The notes beneath the pieces are model-generated. The model saw only the letters and a list, made by a program, of their open reading frames with translations, had not been told where the DNA came from and made no database searches. 64,000 nt of DNA, from NCBI GenBank assembly GCA_947446855.1, contig CANFIH010000003.1:1-64000 (forward strand). The letters are read 5' to 3'. Positions 9,097 through 18,984 of this stretch are shown here, piece after piece. Every line of letters begins with the position of its first letter. The first letter of the stretch is position 1. This DNA is from Burkholderiales bacterium. GTDB lineage: Bacteria > Pseudomonadota > Gammaproteobacteria > Burkholderiales > Burkholderiaceae_C. Position numbers and translations under genes: made by a program.

Positions 9097-10419
9097 TTAA
9101 CGTCCTATCGCCAGGTACTCAAAGCCCATGCCGCGCACCCACTTCGGGTCGTACAAATTGCGGCCGTCAAAAATCACCGGGCTCTTCAGGCTGGCCTTGA
9201 TGCTGTCGAAATCGGGACTGCGGAATTCCTTCCACTCGGTCACGATCAGCAGCGCGTCCGCGCCGTTGAGTGCGGCCATGGGCGAGTCGGCAAAGTCCAC
9301 GCCGCTGTGTTGTTGCAGCATGGGGCGGGCATGCTCCGTGGCCACGGGGTCGTAGGCCGAGACCGTGGCACCGGCTGCCACCAGATCGGCAATCACGGTC
9401 AGGCTGCTGGCCTCGCGCATGTCGTCGGTATTGGCCTTGAAGGCCAGGCCCCAGAGGGCAAAGTGCCGGCCCGTCAGGTCGGGTCCAAAGCGCGCCTTCA
9501 CCTTGCTGGCGAGCACATGCTTTTGCTGCTGGTTGGCCGCTTCCACCGCAGCCAGCACCTTGAGGTCCATGCCACCGTCGATGGCGGCCGTCTTGATCAG
9601 CGCCTTCACATCCTTGGGAAAGCAGGAGCCGCCGTAGCCGGCACCGGCATACAAAAAGTCGTAGCCAATGCGCGGATCGCTGCCTATGCCCTTGCGCACA
9701 TGCTCGATGTCGGCGCCCAGTTTTTCGGCCAGATTGGCCAGCTCGTTCATGAAGCTGATGCGCGTGGCCAGCATGGCGTTGGCGGCGTATTTGGTGAGCT
9801 CGGCACTGCGGATGTCCATCAGCACCAGGCGCTCGTGGTGGCGCTGGAACGGCGCGTAGAGCGCGCGCATATTGAGCGCGGCCTGCTCGTCATCACAGCC
9901 CAGCACAATGCGGCCCGGGCGCATGAAGTCTTCAATCGCCGCGCCTTCTTTCAGGAACTCGGGGTTGCTCACCACGCTAAAGGGCGTGTCCACACCGCGC
10001 GCTTTCAGCTCGGCTGCAATGGTGGCACGCACCTGGTCGGCCGTGCCCACCGGCACCGTGCTCTTGTCCACCACCACCTTGTAGTCGTTCATGTGGCGGC
10101 CGATATTGCTGGCCGCCTTGAGCACATATTGCAGGTCCGCGCCACCGTCTTCGCCTGGGGGCGTGCCCACGGCAATGAACTGGATGGTGCCAAAGCGGGT
10201 GGCGGCTTCGATGTCGTCGGTAAAGTGCAGGCGCCCGGCCTTCACGTTGCGGGCCACCATCTCGTCCAGGCCGGGTTCCCAGATGGGCAGCACGCCCTCT
10301 TTGAGCGCGGCGATCTTGTTGGAGTCGGTGTCAAAGCAGATGACATCGTTGCCCACTTCAGACAGGCAGGTGCCTGTGACCAGGCCGACATAGCCCGTAC
10401 CAATGACCGTGATTTTCAT
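9097..10419 (-). CDS. ugd: UDP-glucose 6-dehydrogenase
   Basis: [61 protein letters not shown]. Confidence 0.95.
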   Translation of the reverse strand: MKITVIGTGYVGLVTGTCLSEVGNDVICFDTDSNKIAALKEGVLPIWEPGLDEMVARNVKAGRLHFTDDIEAATRFGTIQFIAVGTPPGEDGGADLQYVLKAASNIGRHMNDYKVVVDKSTVPVGTADQVRATIAAELKARGVDTPFSVVSNPEFLKEGAAIEDFMRPGRIVLGCDDEQAALNMRALYAPFQRHHERLVLMDIRSAELTKYAANAMLATRISFMNELANLAEKLGADIEHVRKGIGSDPRIGYDFLYAGAGYGGSCFPKDVKALIKTAAIDGGMDLKVLAAVEAANQQQKHVLASKVKARFGPDLTGRHFALWGLAFKANTDDMREASSLTVIADLVAAGATVSAYDPVATEHARPMLQQHSGVDFADSPMAALNGADALLIVTEWKEFRSPDFDSIKASLKSPVIFDGRNLYDPKWVRGMGFEYLAIGR

Positions 10420-10530
10420 AAAGGTTTGACAGCTTTCAAAAGCTGCAATGCTCTGACGGAGCTGTGAAACCCTGATGACCTTAGTGTGTCATTTGTATGT
10501 AGATGCCGGCAGCCACAAGAATCAACACAG

Positions 10531-11478
10531 TCAGTAGCGTTCCGGCACGTACATCTCCGCCGGCACCGGGTGGCGGCTGTAGTCCGCGTTGAACACGCGT
10601 GCTGGCAGCACCACCGATTTCTGTTCCACCTCGGTATAGGGGATCTGGCTCAGCAGGTGGTCTATGCAGTTCAGGCGCGCAGTCTTCTTGTCCACTGCCT
10701 GCACGATCCACCAGGGTGCTTCGGGGATATGCGTGCGCTCCAGCATGGTCTCTTTGGCCTTGGTGTATTCCTCCCAGCGCACACGGCTTTCCAGGTCCAT
10801 GGGGCTGAGCTTCCACTGCTTGAGCGGGTCGTGGATACGGCCTAAGAAACGCGAGTGCTGCTCGTCGTCGGTAATCGAGAACCAGTACTTGATGAGCTGT
10901 ATGCCGCTGCGCGCCAGCATTTTTTCAAACTCGGGCACGGTGCGGAAGAACTCTTCGTACTCGTCGTCCGAGCAAAAGCCCATCACACGCTCCACGCCCG
11001 CGCGGTTGTACCAGCTGCGGTCAAACAGCACCATCTCGCCGGCAGCGGGCAGGTGCGATACGTAGCGCTGGAAGTACCACTGCGTGCGTTCGCGGTCATT
11101 GGGTGCGGGCAGGGCGGCCACGCGGGCCACGCGCGGGTTCAGGCGCTGGGTGATGCGTTTGATCACGCCGCCCTTGCCGGCCGCGTCGCGCCCCTCAAAC
11201 AGAATCACCACCTTGTGCTTGCTGGCCACCACCCAGTCCTGCAGCTTGACGAGTTCCCCTTGCAGGCGAAACAGCTCCTGGAAGTAGGTGCGCCGCGCCA
11301 GGCGATCGGCCTCATTGCGCGGCTTGCCGGTAGCTTCCAGCTCTTCCATGTTGCGCTCTTCGAGCTCCATCTCCAGCTCTTCGTCATAGCTGTCGAGCAG
11401 GTCCTCGCGCAGGCGGCGCATCATTTCTTCTTGTTGGGTGTTGTCGATGGTCATGGCAAGGTCCACTTTGAAGTGCAC
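10531..11478 (-). CDS. ppk2: Polyphosphate kinase 2 family protein (likely start at MTIDNTQQEE)
   Basis: VVILFEGRDAAGKGGVIKRITQRLNPRVARVAALPAPNDRERTQWYFQRY and FDRSWYNRAGVERVMGFC. Confidence 0.93.
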   Translation of the reverse strand: MHFKVDLAMTIDNTQQEEMMRRLREDLLDSYDEELEMELEERNMEELEATGKPRNEADRLARRTYFQELFRLQGELVKLQDWVVASKHKVVILFEGRDAAGKGGVIKRITQRLNPRVARVAALPAPNDRERTQWYFQRYVSHLPAAGEMVLFDRSWYNRAGVERVMGFCSDDEYEEFFRTVPEFEKMLARSGIQLIKYWFSITDDEQHSRFLGRIHDPLKQWKLSPMDLESRVRWEEYTKAKETMLERTHIPEAPWWIVQAVDKKTARLNCIDHLLSQIPYTEVEQKSVVLPARVFNADYSRHPVPAEMYVPERY

Positions 11479-11571
11479 AGATTAAATGTCCATAGCATGC
11501 TTCGGAAACATTTCAGTTTTGTGACGAATGTGTTCATCCCAATGTCATCTGGCGTAACTACCATCAGAAAA

Positions 11572-12162
11572 ATGACCGGCGCACCGAACATGATCAACAC
11601 ACCATCCACCACCTATGACACCAAAACCAGGGCCTTGCATTGGGGCAGTGCAGTGTTGCTTCTTGTACTGTGGCTAGCCGGTGAATTTCTCGACGTTTTC
11701 CCCAAAGGCACACCGCGCATCACGGTGCGCAGCCTGCATATCTGTTTCGGACTCTTCCTTGGGATTCTGCTGACCTACCGCATTTGGTGGCGTCACCATG
11801 GCGGCGTTCAATTGCCTGCCCCCGAAGGCTTTGCATACGCACGCCAGGCGCATATAGCGCACCAGGTGCTGTATGGGGTGATCGCGCTGATGGTGGTCAC
11901 CGGCATTGCGCTCGTGTGGATTCGCGGCGACAACCTGTTCAACCTGTTTTCCATTCCGGCTTTTGATCCCGGCAATAAGGAACTGCGGCACAACGCCAAG
12001 GAAGTCCATGGTTGGATTGCCAATGGTCTTTTGCTGGGCGCCGCCTTGCATGCACTGATGGCGCTGTGGCACCAACTTGTCTTTAAGGATGGTTTGCTGC
12101 TGCGCATGTTGCCTGTGCGCTCACCCGGCGGGGTTGATTGCAACAATATGACAAGCTCGTGA
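11572..12162 (+). CDS. Cytochrome b561 family protein
   Basis: RALHWGSAVLLLVLWLAGEF, SLHICFGLFLGILLTYRIWWR, HNAKEVHGWIANGLLLGAALHALMALWHQLVFKD: b561 heme His pattern. Confidence 0.85.
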   Translation: MTGAPNMINTPSTTYDTKTRALHWGSAVLLLVLWLAGEFLDVFPKGTPRITVRSLHICFGLFLGILLTYRIWWRHHGGVQLPAPEGFAYARQAHIAHQVLYGVIALMVVTGIALVWIRGDNLFNLFSIPAFDPGNKELRHNAKEVHGWIANGLLLGAALHALMALWHQLVFKDGLLLRMLPVRSPGGVDCNNMTSS

Positions 12163-12281
12163 AGCCTGTGACCACTTAAGTGCACATGACAAATTGATGA
12201 CGTTTTAGCATGTTGCAAAGTGTCATTTTTCAGGTCTATGATGAATCCACATTGAATATCAACCGTTGGAAAGACCACACC

Positions 12282-12539
12282 ATGCGTGCCATGAAAGAAG
12301 CCCGACACTTGATCGAAAAATCGCCTCAAGATGAGTCGGCACGGATACTGGCTCAGCTTGTGCTGGCCCTGGAAACGGAAGTCCACTTCGAGATCTCCGA
12401 CATCTACAAACTCAATCGCAATCACTTTGACTTGGCGCTGAATATTTTGAAGGACTGGCGCTTGGACCGCTATTACATTGGCAAGGCACGGCTGTTCGAC
12501 TCCGCCTTGCATGTGTCGGATTTTTCCAAAGAAAATTGA
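12282..12539 (+). CDS. Small hypothetical protein (85 aa)
   Basis: MRAMKEARHLIEKSPQDESARILAQLVLALETEVHFEISDIYKLNRNHFDLALNIL...; plausible composition. Confidence 0.6.
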   Translation: MRAMKEARHLIEKSPQDESARILAQLVLALETEVHFEISDIYKLNRNHFDLALNILKDWRLDRYYIGKARLFDSALHVSDFSKEN

Positions 12540-12588
12540 GGTTGCAGCAGGTTTTCAGGGGCAGCCAGTGCTGGCCGCATCGCAGCTG

Positions 12589-13161
12589 TTATGCGCCTCT
12601 GGCGGGTAGGAAATGCACGCGATCCATTAACGCATGCAGTTCATTCAGCGCATGTTGTGTGTCACTGGCAAACCACCCAGGGCGTTTGCCGGCATCATCC
12701 CAGCTGCGCAATTGACGCGCGTCCAGCGCGTAGCGGTTGCCTTGAAACTCGATGCACTCGCAAAGGTCCATCGGTCCGCCTTGCAAGGCAAGGCTGCGCA
12801 CCGAGTCGGGCGATAGCCGCGCACTGTATTCCGCATAAGTAGCTACCAGATAGCGCTTGGCTGCCACATGCAGCCGCACCGGCTCCGAGACGTCGGGCCC
12901 CCAGATGGCGTCCAGTACGCGGGCCCCGCTCAGTTCATGTCGGTCATCAATGCCTTGTACGGTGGGTGTGCCGCTGAGGTCGGTCAACAGGTGCCCCAGA
13001 TCATGTAGCCAGCTGGCCAGTTGCAGGGCCTGTGAAGCACCCGCTGCGCGCGCCAATTGCCCACATTGCCAGGCATGCGCAATCTGCGAAACGCTTTCGC
13101 CCTCGTACGCCATGTCACCCTTGCGGGCAAACAATTCCAGAATGGTTTGCGGGTTGTTCAT
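12589..13161 (-). CDS. HD-domain phosphohydrolase associated with phosphonate operons
   Basis: SQIAHAWQCGQLARAAGASQALQLASWLHDLGHLL (H...HD); divergent from phnC; resembles the phosphonate-degradation-associated HDIG family. Confidence 0.8.
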   Translation of the reverse strand: MNNPQTILELFARKGDMAYEGESVSQIAHAWQCGQLARAAGASQALQLASWLHDLGHLLTDLSGTPTVQGIDDRHELSGARVLDAIWGPDVSEPVRLHVAAKRYLVATYAEYSARLSPDSVRSLALQGGPMDLCECIEFQGNRYALDARQLRSWDDAGKRPGWFASDTQHALNELHALMDRVHFLPARGA

Positions 13162-13183
13162 AAAAGTATGGTGGCCGCCATCC

Positions 13184-13201
13184 GTGTCAAACGGATGACA
13201 G
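13184..13201 (-). promoter_or_regulatory. Possible Pho box upstream of the HD gene
   Basis: Minus strand CTGTCATCCGTTTGACAC, 13/18 to CTGTCATAWAWCTGTCAY by eye; 23 bp from the ATG at 13161. Confidence 0.35.
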
Positions 13202-13239
13202 TGGGCGGTTCTGTGGCTGCTCGTGCTTTTGCCACGCTG

Positions 13240-13257
13240 TTGTCATCAATGTTTCAT
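13240..13257 (+). promoter_or_regulatory. Possible Pho box upstream of phnC
   Basis: TTGTCATCAATGTTTCAT, 14/18 to consensus; 16/18 identical to the site upstream of the olsB-like gene (42052-42069). Confidence 0.5.
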
Positions 13258-13280
13258 GCTTGGCGGCGAAGATAGCTGCC

Positions 13281-14132
13281 ATGAGTACTCTGCCCAATGC
13301 CGCGATTCGCGTGGCCAACGCCAGCAAGTCGTTTCATCGACGAGCCAAGGCGCTGGACAATGTCAGTGCGACCATTCGGGAGGGTGAGTGCGTGGGCCTG
13401 TTGGGCGCATCGGGCTCGGGCAAGTCCACCCTGCTGCGCAGCCTGTGCGGCCTGGAGCGGCTGGATGGCGCCAACAGCAGCGTCGAGCTTTTTGGTCAAG
13501 TGTTGCAAAGCGGCGGCACCCTGAGTCCCGACATCCGCGCCCTGCGCCTTCAGACCGGCATCATCTTCCAGCAATTCAATTTGGTGGGCCGTATGAACGT
13601 GCTCTCCAATGTTATGACCGGTCTGTTGCCGCGCGTTCCTCTGTGGCGCGCACTCGTGGGACGCTTCAGCATGGAAGAGCAGATGCAGGCGCTGCAGGCA
13701 CTCGATTCGGTGGGCCTGGCCGACTACGCCTTTCAGCGCGCCTCCACGCTCTCGGGCGGGCAGCAACAGCGCGCCGCTGTGGCCCGCGCCCTGCTGCAGG
13801 GCGCACGCATTTTGCTGGCCGATGAGCCGGTGTCTTCGCTGGATCCGGAAACCGCCCGGCGCGTGATGGACCTGTTGCATCACCTCAACCGCAGCCAAGG
13901 CATGACCCTGGTGGTGAGCTTGCACAACGTGGCCATGGCCCGGCGCTACTGCGACCGCATCATCGCGCTGCGGGCCGGAGAGCTGGTGTTTGACGGCCCC
14001 CCCATGGAACTCAACGACAGCAAATTGCGCCACCTGTATGGCGCCAGCACCGACGAATTGCTGATGGACCACAACCCGCTGGAAACCCCGCCGCAGACGC
14101 AAGCCTTGCAGGCCATGCCGTTGGCTGCCTGA
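13281..14132 (+). CDS. phnC: Phosphonate ABC transporter ATP-binding protein
   Basis: Walker [49 protein letters not shown]; followed by phnD and phnE. Confidence 0.93.
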   Translation: MSTLPNAAIRVANASKSFHRRAKALDNVSATIREGECVGLLGASGSGKSTLLRSLCGLERLDGANSSVELFGQVLQSGGTLSPDIRALRLQTGIIFQQFNLVGRMNVLSNVMTGLLPRVPLWRALVGRFSMEEQMQALQALDSVGLADYAFQRASTLSGGQQQRAAVARALLQGARILLADEPVSSLDPETARRVMDLLHHLNRSQGMTLVVSLHNVAMARRYCDRIIALRAGELVFDGPPMELNDSKLRHLYGASTDELLMDHNPLETPPQTQALQAMPLAA

Positions 14133-14155
14133 TCCTTTTTTTTTGGAGTCACACA

Positions 14156-15103
14156 ATGAAGACTTTTTACGTATTCGCCGCCTCTGTGCTTGCCTTTTCA
14201 AGCCTGGCCGCCAGCGCACAGGAAATCAGTTTCGGCATCATCGCCACCGACTCAGCCAGCGTGGAGCGCGAGCGCTGGGAGCCGCTGTTCCGTGACATGG
14301 AAAAGAAGACCGGTCTGACCGTCAAGGCCTTCTATGCACCGGACTACGCCGGTGTGGTCGAAGCCATGCGCTTCAACAAAATACAAGTGGCCTGGTACGG
14401 TAACAAGGCTGCCATTGACGCTGTGGACCGCTCCAACGGTGAAGTGTTTGCGCAAGTGCTGCGCACCGACGGAACACTGGGCTATTACTCGTTGCTGATC
14501 ACGCAAAAGGACAGCCCCTACAACAACCTGAACGACGTGCTCAAGAACAGCAAGTCCATCAACTTTGGCATTGGTGATCCCGGTTCCACCAGCGGCTTTT
14601 TGGTTCCCAGTTACTACGTGTTCGCCATGAATAAGGTGGACCAGCGCACCGCCTTCAAGACCATTCGCAACGCCAGCCATGGCGCCAACATCCAGGCCGT
14701 GCTGGCCAAGCAACTCGATGTGGCCACCAATAACACCGAAGAAATTGACAAGCTGGAAGCCACCAAGCCCGAAGTGGCGAAGGAGCTCAAGGTGATCTGG
14801 AAGAGCCCGCTGATCCCCAACGACCCGCTGGTCTGGCGCAAGGATCTGGACGCCGGCATCAAGGCCAAGCTCAAGGGTTTTTTGCTGGCTTACGGCAAGA
14901 GCGACGCCGACAAGGCCGTGCTGAAAAACATCTACAACTACAGCGGTTTCAAGGAATCGACCAACGAGCAACTCGTGCCGATTCGCCAGCTCGAATTGTT
15001 CAAGGATCGCCGCAAGGTGGAGAACGATGAGCAATACAGCGCCGAAGAAAAAGCCCAGCGCATTGCCGACATCGACAAGAAGCTGGCCGCCTTGAATAAA
15101 TAA
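14156..15103 (+). CDS. phnD: Phosphonate ABC transporter substrate-binding protein
   Basis: Signal peptide; ISFGIIATDSASVERERWEPLFRDMEKKTGLTVKAFYAPDYAGVVEAMRFNKIQVAWYGNKAAIDA. Confidence 0.94.
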   Translation: MKTFYVFAASVLAFSSLAASAQEISFGIIATDSASVERERWEPLFRDMEKKTGLTVKAFYAPDYAGVVEAMRFNKIQVAWYGNKAAIDAVDRSNGEVFAQVLRTDGTLGYYSLLITQKDSPYNNLNDVLKNSKSINFGIGDPGSTSGFLVPSYYVFAMNKVDQRTAFKTIRNASHGANIQAVLAKQLDVATNNTEEIDKLEATKPEVAKELKVIWKSPLIPNDPLVWRKDLDAGIKAKLKGFLLAYGKSDADKAVLKNIYNYSGFKESTNEQLVPIRQLELFKDRRKVENDEQYSAEEKAQRIADIDKKLAALNK

Positions 15104-15133
15104 ATTGACTGCTGTCACACAGTTCGCCCGTCC

Positions 15134-15946
15134 ATGTCCGTCTCGGCCGCATCGCACCCTCTACAAAGTTTGCTGACCCAGGCCGCTGCGAGTCGCAGTG
15201 GCTGGCGCACCCAGTTGGGTTGGGTGGCGGTGCTCGCGGTGTTGGTCTGGGCCTGGCAGGGCGCAGAGATGCGCCCGCTGGATTTGATCAAGGACGCGGG
15301 CAATATGGGCACCTTTGCCCGCGACTTCTTTCCCCCGGATTTTCATGACTGGCGCATCTACCTCAAGGAGATGCTGGTCACCCTGCACATTGCCGTCTGG
15401 GGCACGGTGCTGGCCATTGTGGCGGCCGTGCCGCTGGGCCTGCTGAGCGCGCACAACGTGGCTCCCGCCTGGGTCTACCAGCCGGTGCGCCGCCTGATGG
15501 ACGCCTGCCGTGCCATCAACGAGATGGTGTTTGCCATGCTCTTCATCGTGGCCGTGGGCCTGGGGCCGTTTGCCGGTGTGCTGGCCCTGTTTATCCACAC
15601 CACGGGCACGCTGGCCAAGCTGTTTGCCGAGGCCGTGGAGGCCATAGACCCACGCCCGGTGGAAGGCATACGCGCCACCGGTGCCCACAAGCTGGCCGAA
15701 ATAGCCTATGGCGTGATCCCGCAGGTGATGCCGTTGTGGCTGTCGTATTCGCTGTACCGCTTCGAGTCCAATGTGCGCTCGGCCTCCGTGGTCGGCATGG
15801 TCGGTGCCGGTGGCATCGGCGTGGTGCTGTACGAGGTGATTCGCAGCTTCCAATATGCGCAGACCTGTGCCGTGCTGCTGCTACTGGTGGTCACGGTCAC
15901 GCTCATCGACGTGTTCTCGGCATGGCTGCGCCAGCGCTTCATTTAG
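15134..15946 (+). CDS. phnE: Phosphonate ABC transporter permease
   Basis: [32 protein letters not shown]...; [53 protein letters not shown]. Confidence 0.94.
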   Translation: MSVSAASHPLQSLLTQAAASRSGWRTQLGWVAVLAVLVWAWQGAEMRPLDLIKDAGNMGTFARDFFPPDFHDWRIYLKEMLVTLHIAVWGTVLAIVAAVPLGLLSAHNVAPAWVYQPVRRLMDACRAINEMVFAMLFIVAVGLGPFAGVLALFIHTTGTLAKLFAEAVEAIDPRPVEGIRATGAHKLAEIAYGVIPQVMPLWLSYSLYRFESNVRSASVVGMVGAGGIGVVLYEVIRSFQYAQTCAVLLLLVVTVTLIDVFSAWLRQRFI

Positions 15947-17010
15947 CCTGGTCTAACCCGGTTCGCATCCATTGGGGCGCGGGTTGTTTTCAGAGCCTGG
16001 TCGCCGACGCGCCGGTGGTGGTGCTGGCCGACCGCGCTGCACTCAGTTACGAAAATGAAACCCTGCTGCTGGAGCGCCTGGGCCACCACTGCAAGGGCTG
16101 GAGCTGGTTCCAGGGGGGGCTGGCCTCGGTAGCACTGGCACAAACGCTGTGCGAGGAAATCTGGCCGGTGCTGCGCACGCATCCAAATGCAACCGTGCTG
16201 GCTATTGGAGGCGGCAGCACGCTGGACCTGGCCAAGGTCTTGCGCTTTCGCTTTGAAGACAGCCGTACAGCAGCCGACGCTTGGCGCAGCAACCAACTGC
16301 CCGCATCTGCATCGCGCCATCCGCTGTGGCTGGCGCCCACGACGGCAGGCACGGGCAGCGAAGTCACACGCTGGGCCACGCTATGGGACACCGAGATTTT
16401 GCAGCCCGTCAAGCTGTCCTGGTCGCCAGCGAACGGCTACGCAGAACACGCCTTTGTTGATGTGGAACTGAGCTGGAGCTGCCCCTTGCGCCACAGCCGC
16501 GACTGTGCACTTGACACCCTGTCTCACGCGCTGGAGGCGCTATGGAACCGCAACGCCAGCCCCATCAGCGAAGTGCTGGCCCTCGACGCTGCGCGTCTGG
16601 TGATAGAGATGTTGCCGGTCTTGCTAGAGCAGCCCGCAAAGCACGAAGCCCGCGTGGCCTTGGCGCGCGCGAGCCTGCTAGCCGGTATGGCCATGTCGCA
16701 CACGCAGACTGCGCTGGCCCATGCCCTGTCGTATGAACTCACGCTGAATGAAGAGATGCCACACGGCGAAGCCTGCGCCGTCTGGCTGCCCATGGTCTGG
16801 GAGCTGGCGATGGGCGCCTCGCCGGCCTGTGACACGGCCCTGGCACGCGTCTTTGATGTGCCCGCAGCCGAGGGCGTGCAAACTTTGCGCACTTGGCTGC
16901 ACCAGCTGGGCATTGCCGGGCGCGATCTGCGCACCACAGCGGCTGGACGCGCCACCCTGGATCAGGAAATGCGGTCTGCCCGCGGGAGGAATTTCATTGC
17001 AAGCCCTTAA
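15922..17010 (+). CDS. Phosphonate-associated iron-containing alcohol dehydrogenase
   Basis: [75 protein letters not shown]; start overlaps phnE by 25 nt. Confidence 0.85.
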   Translation: MAAPALHLAWSNPVRIHWGAGCFQSLVADAPVVVLADRAALSYENETLLLERLGHHCKGWSWFQGGLASVALAQTLCEEIWPVLRTHPNATVLAIGGGSTLDLAKVLRFRFEDSRTAADAWRSNQLPASASRHPLWLAPTTAGTGSEVTRWATLWDTEILQPVKLSWSPANGYAEHAFVDVELSWSCPLRHSRDCALDTLSHALEALWNRNASPISEVLALDAARLVIEMLPVLLEQPAKHEARVALARASLLAGMAMSHTQTALAHALSYELTLNEEMPHGEACAVWLPMVWELAMGASPACDTALARVFDVPAAEGVQTLRTWLHQLGIAGRDLRTTAAGRATLDQEMRSARGRNFIASP

Positions 17011-18139
17011 CAAAGCTGACCGCAAGAGCGATCTGATCGTGGTGGGTGCCGGCATTGTCGGCCTGGCCTGCGCCCTGGTGGCCGTGGAGCAGGGTCTCAG
17101 TGTGCAAGTGGTGGAGCGCGAGCCTTTTTGCACCGGTGCCTCGATTCGCAACTTTGGCTTGGTCACCGTCACCGGCCAGGGCAGCGGTGCCACCTGGCGG
17201 CGCGCACGCCGCTCGCGCGACGTCTGGGCCCACATAGCACCGCAGGCTGGCATTGCGGTGGAGCACACCGGCTTGTATGTGCTGGCCCAGCGTGTGGAAG
17301 CCGAAAGCGTGCTGCGCGAATTGCTGCTGACGGAAGAGGGCGAGGACCTGTCCTGGCTGGCCCCTGACAGGCTGCGCAAGCTGGCCCCTCACCTGGCCCA
17401 TGCTTATGTGCAAGGGGCTTTGTACAGCCCGCATGAACTGCGCGTGGAAGCCCGCTTTGCCGTGGAACGGCTGCGCCAATGGCTGGCCACGCGCGGTGTG
17501 CGCTTCCACCTGGGGCAGGCGGTGCAGCAGGTCCAGACCGGGCGCGTGCAGTGCGATGGTGCGGAGCTACAGGCCGAGCGCATCGTGGTCTGCCCGGGCG
17601 CCGACCTGCACAGCCTGTTTGCGCAGGCTTTCGCGAAGCACAGAACCCAGCTCTGTCAGTTGCAGATGCTGCGCATCCGCCCGCCCAGCGGGTACCACCT
17701 GGGCGCCGCCGTAATGAGCGATCTGAGCCTGGTGCGCTACCGCGGTTTTAACGAGTTGCCCGGCGCTACGCGTCTGGAAGACCGCTTGCGTGTGGAGTTG
17801 CCGCGCAGCCTGCAGCACGGCATCCACCTGATCGTGGTGCAAAGCGCCGACGGCAGCCTGGTGGTGGGCGATTCACACCAATACGGCGTCGCCATGCCAC
17901 CCTTTGTGCCTGCAGAGGCGGAGGAACTGATCCTGGCCGAGATGCAGCGCATGTTGTGCCTGGGTCACTACCAGGTGGAAGAGCGCTGGACCGGCATCTA
18001 CCCCAGTGGCACACAGGATGCGTTTTGTGAGACTGTGCTGCCCGATGTGCAAGTACTGAGCGTGACCAGCGGCACCGGCATGAGCACGGCGTTTGCGTTG
18101 GCCGAAGAATGCCTGATGGGCGAAAGGATTGCGACATGA
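16997..18139 (+). CDS. FAD-dependent oxidoreductase of the phosphonate-operon-associated family (probable TTG start)
   Basis: DLIVVGAGIVGLACALVAVEQGLSVQVVEREPFCTGASIRNFG (Rossmann/DAO fold); TSGTGMSTAFALAEE; GGAGGA RBS before TTG; overlaps phnX by ATGA. Confidence 0.83.
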   Translation: MQALNKADRKSDLIVVGAGIVGLACALVAVEQGLSVQVVEREPFCTGASIRNFGLVTVTGQGSGATWRRARRSRDVWAHIAPQAGIAVEHTGLYVLAQRVEAESVLRELLLTEEGEDLSWLAPDRLRKLAPHLAHAYVQGALYSPHELRVEARFAVERLRQWLATRGVRFHLGQAVQQVQTGRVQCDGAELQAERIVVCPGADLHSLFAQAFAKHRTQLCQLQMLRIRPPSGYHLGAAVMSDLSLVRYRGFNELPGATRLEDRLRVELPRSLQHGIHLIVVQSADGSLVVGDSHQYGVAMPPFVPAEAEELILAEMQRMLCLGHYQVEERWTGIYPSGTQDAFCETVLPDVQVLSVTSGTGMSTAFALAEECLMGERIAT

Positions 18140-18960
18140 CAACTGCAACTGTGACTACGGCGATTCGCGCGGTGGTGTTCGACTGGGCCGGCACGATTGT
18201 GGACTTTGGCAGCCTGGCCCCCATGGGCGCTTTTGTGCGCCTGTTTGCCAACCACGGCATCACCATCAGTATCGCCCAGGCCCGCGTGCCCATGGGCCTG
18301 CCCAAGCTGGCGCATATCGAGGCGCTGGGTGCCATGCCCGAGATTGCCGCGCAATGGCAGCGCGCCAAGGGCCATACTTTTGGTTCGCAAGACGCTGCCG
18401 CCCTGTTGCAGGAGTTTGTGCCTATGAGTGCGGCCAGCGCCCTGGAGTACAGCGACTTCATCCCAGGTTTTTTGGACATCTATGCCTGGCTTCAGCAATA
18501 CAACATCGGTGTGGCTACCACCACCGGCTACACCCGCTTCATCATGGAGCCACTGATTGCCAAGGCGGCACGGGCCGGCTTTATCCCAGCGCGCACGATC
18601 TGCTGCGACGATGTAGCCCACAGCCGCCCCAGCCCCATTGGCATGCAGGAATGCATGGCGACGCTGGGCCTCACCGGCCACAGCGCTGCGGTGGTGAAGG
18701 TGGACGACACCGGTCCCGGCTTGCAGGAAGGCATTAACGCCGGCTGCTGGACGGTCGGTGTGGCGGCCAGTGGCAATGCGCTGGGTTGGAGTTGGGACCA
18801 GTGGGTACACGCCAGCGAGGACGAGCGCGAGCATGCACTGGTAGAGGCCCGTGCCACATTGCGCGATGCAGGCGCCCATGTGGTGGTGGACAGCGTGGCC
18901 GATCTGCCTGCGGCCCTGTCGGCCATAGAGGTTTGCATTGCTGCGGGCGAGACGCCCTGA
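18136..18960 (+). CDS. phnX: Phosphonoacetaldehyde hydrolase
   Basis: AVVFDWAGTIVDFGSLAPMGAFVRLF (HAD nucleophile); TTTGYTRFIMEPLI; CCDDVAHSRPSPIGMQECM; VKVDDTGPGLQEGINAGCWTVGVAASGN. Confidence 0.94.
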   Translation: MTTATVTTAIRAVVFDWAGTIVDFGSLAPMGAFVRLFANHGITISIAQARVPMGLPKLAHIEALGAMPEIAAQWQRAKGHTFGSQDAAALLQEFVPMSAASALEYSDFIPGFLDIYAWLQQYNIGVATTTGYTRFIMEPLIAKAARAGFIPARTICCDDVAHSRPSPIGMQECMATLGLTGHSAAVVKVDDTGPGLQEGINAGCWTVGVAASGNALGWSWDQWVHASEDEREHALVEARATLRDAGAHVVVDSVADLPAALSAIEVCIAAGETP

Positions 18961-18984
18961 GCCCTGCAGGCAACAGGTTTTAAG

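Noticed and set aside
9079-10467. 462-aa plus-strand ORF
   Set aside because: Antisense to ugd.
12190-12208. Pho-box-like TGACAAATTGATGACG near 12190
   Set aside because: Best match is on the minus strand, pointing into the 3' end of the plus-strand cytochrome b561 gene with no suitably placed gene start.
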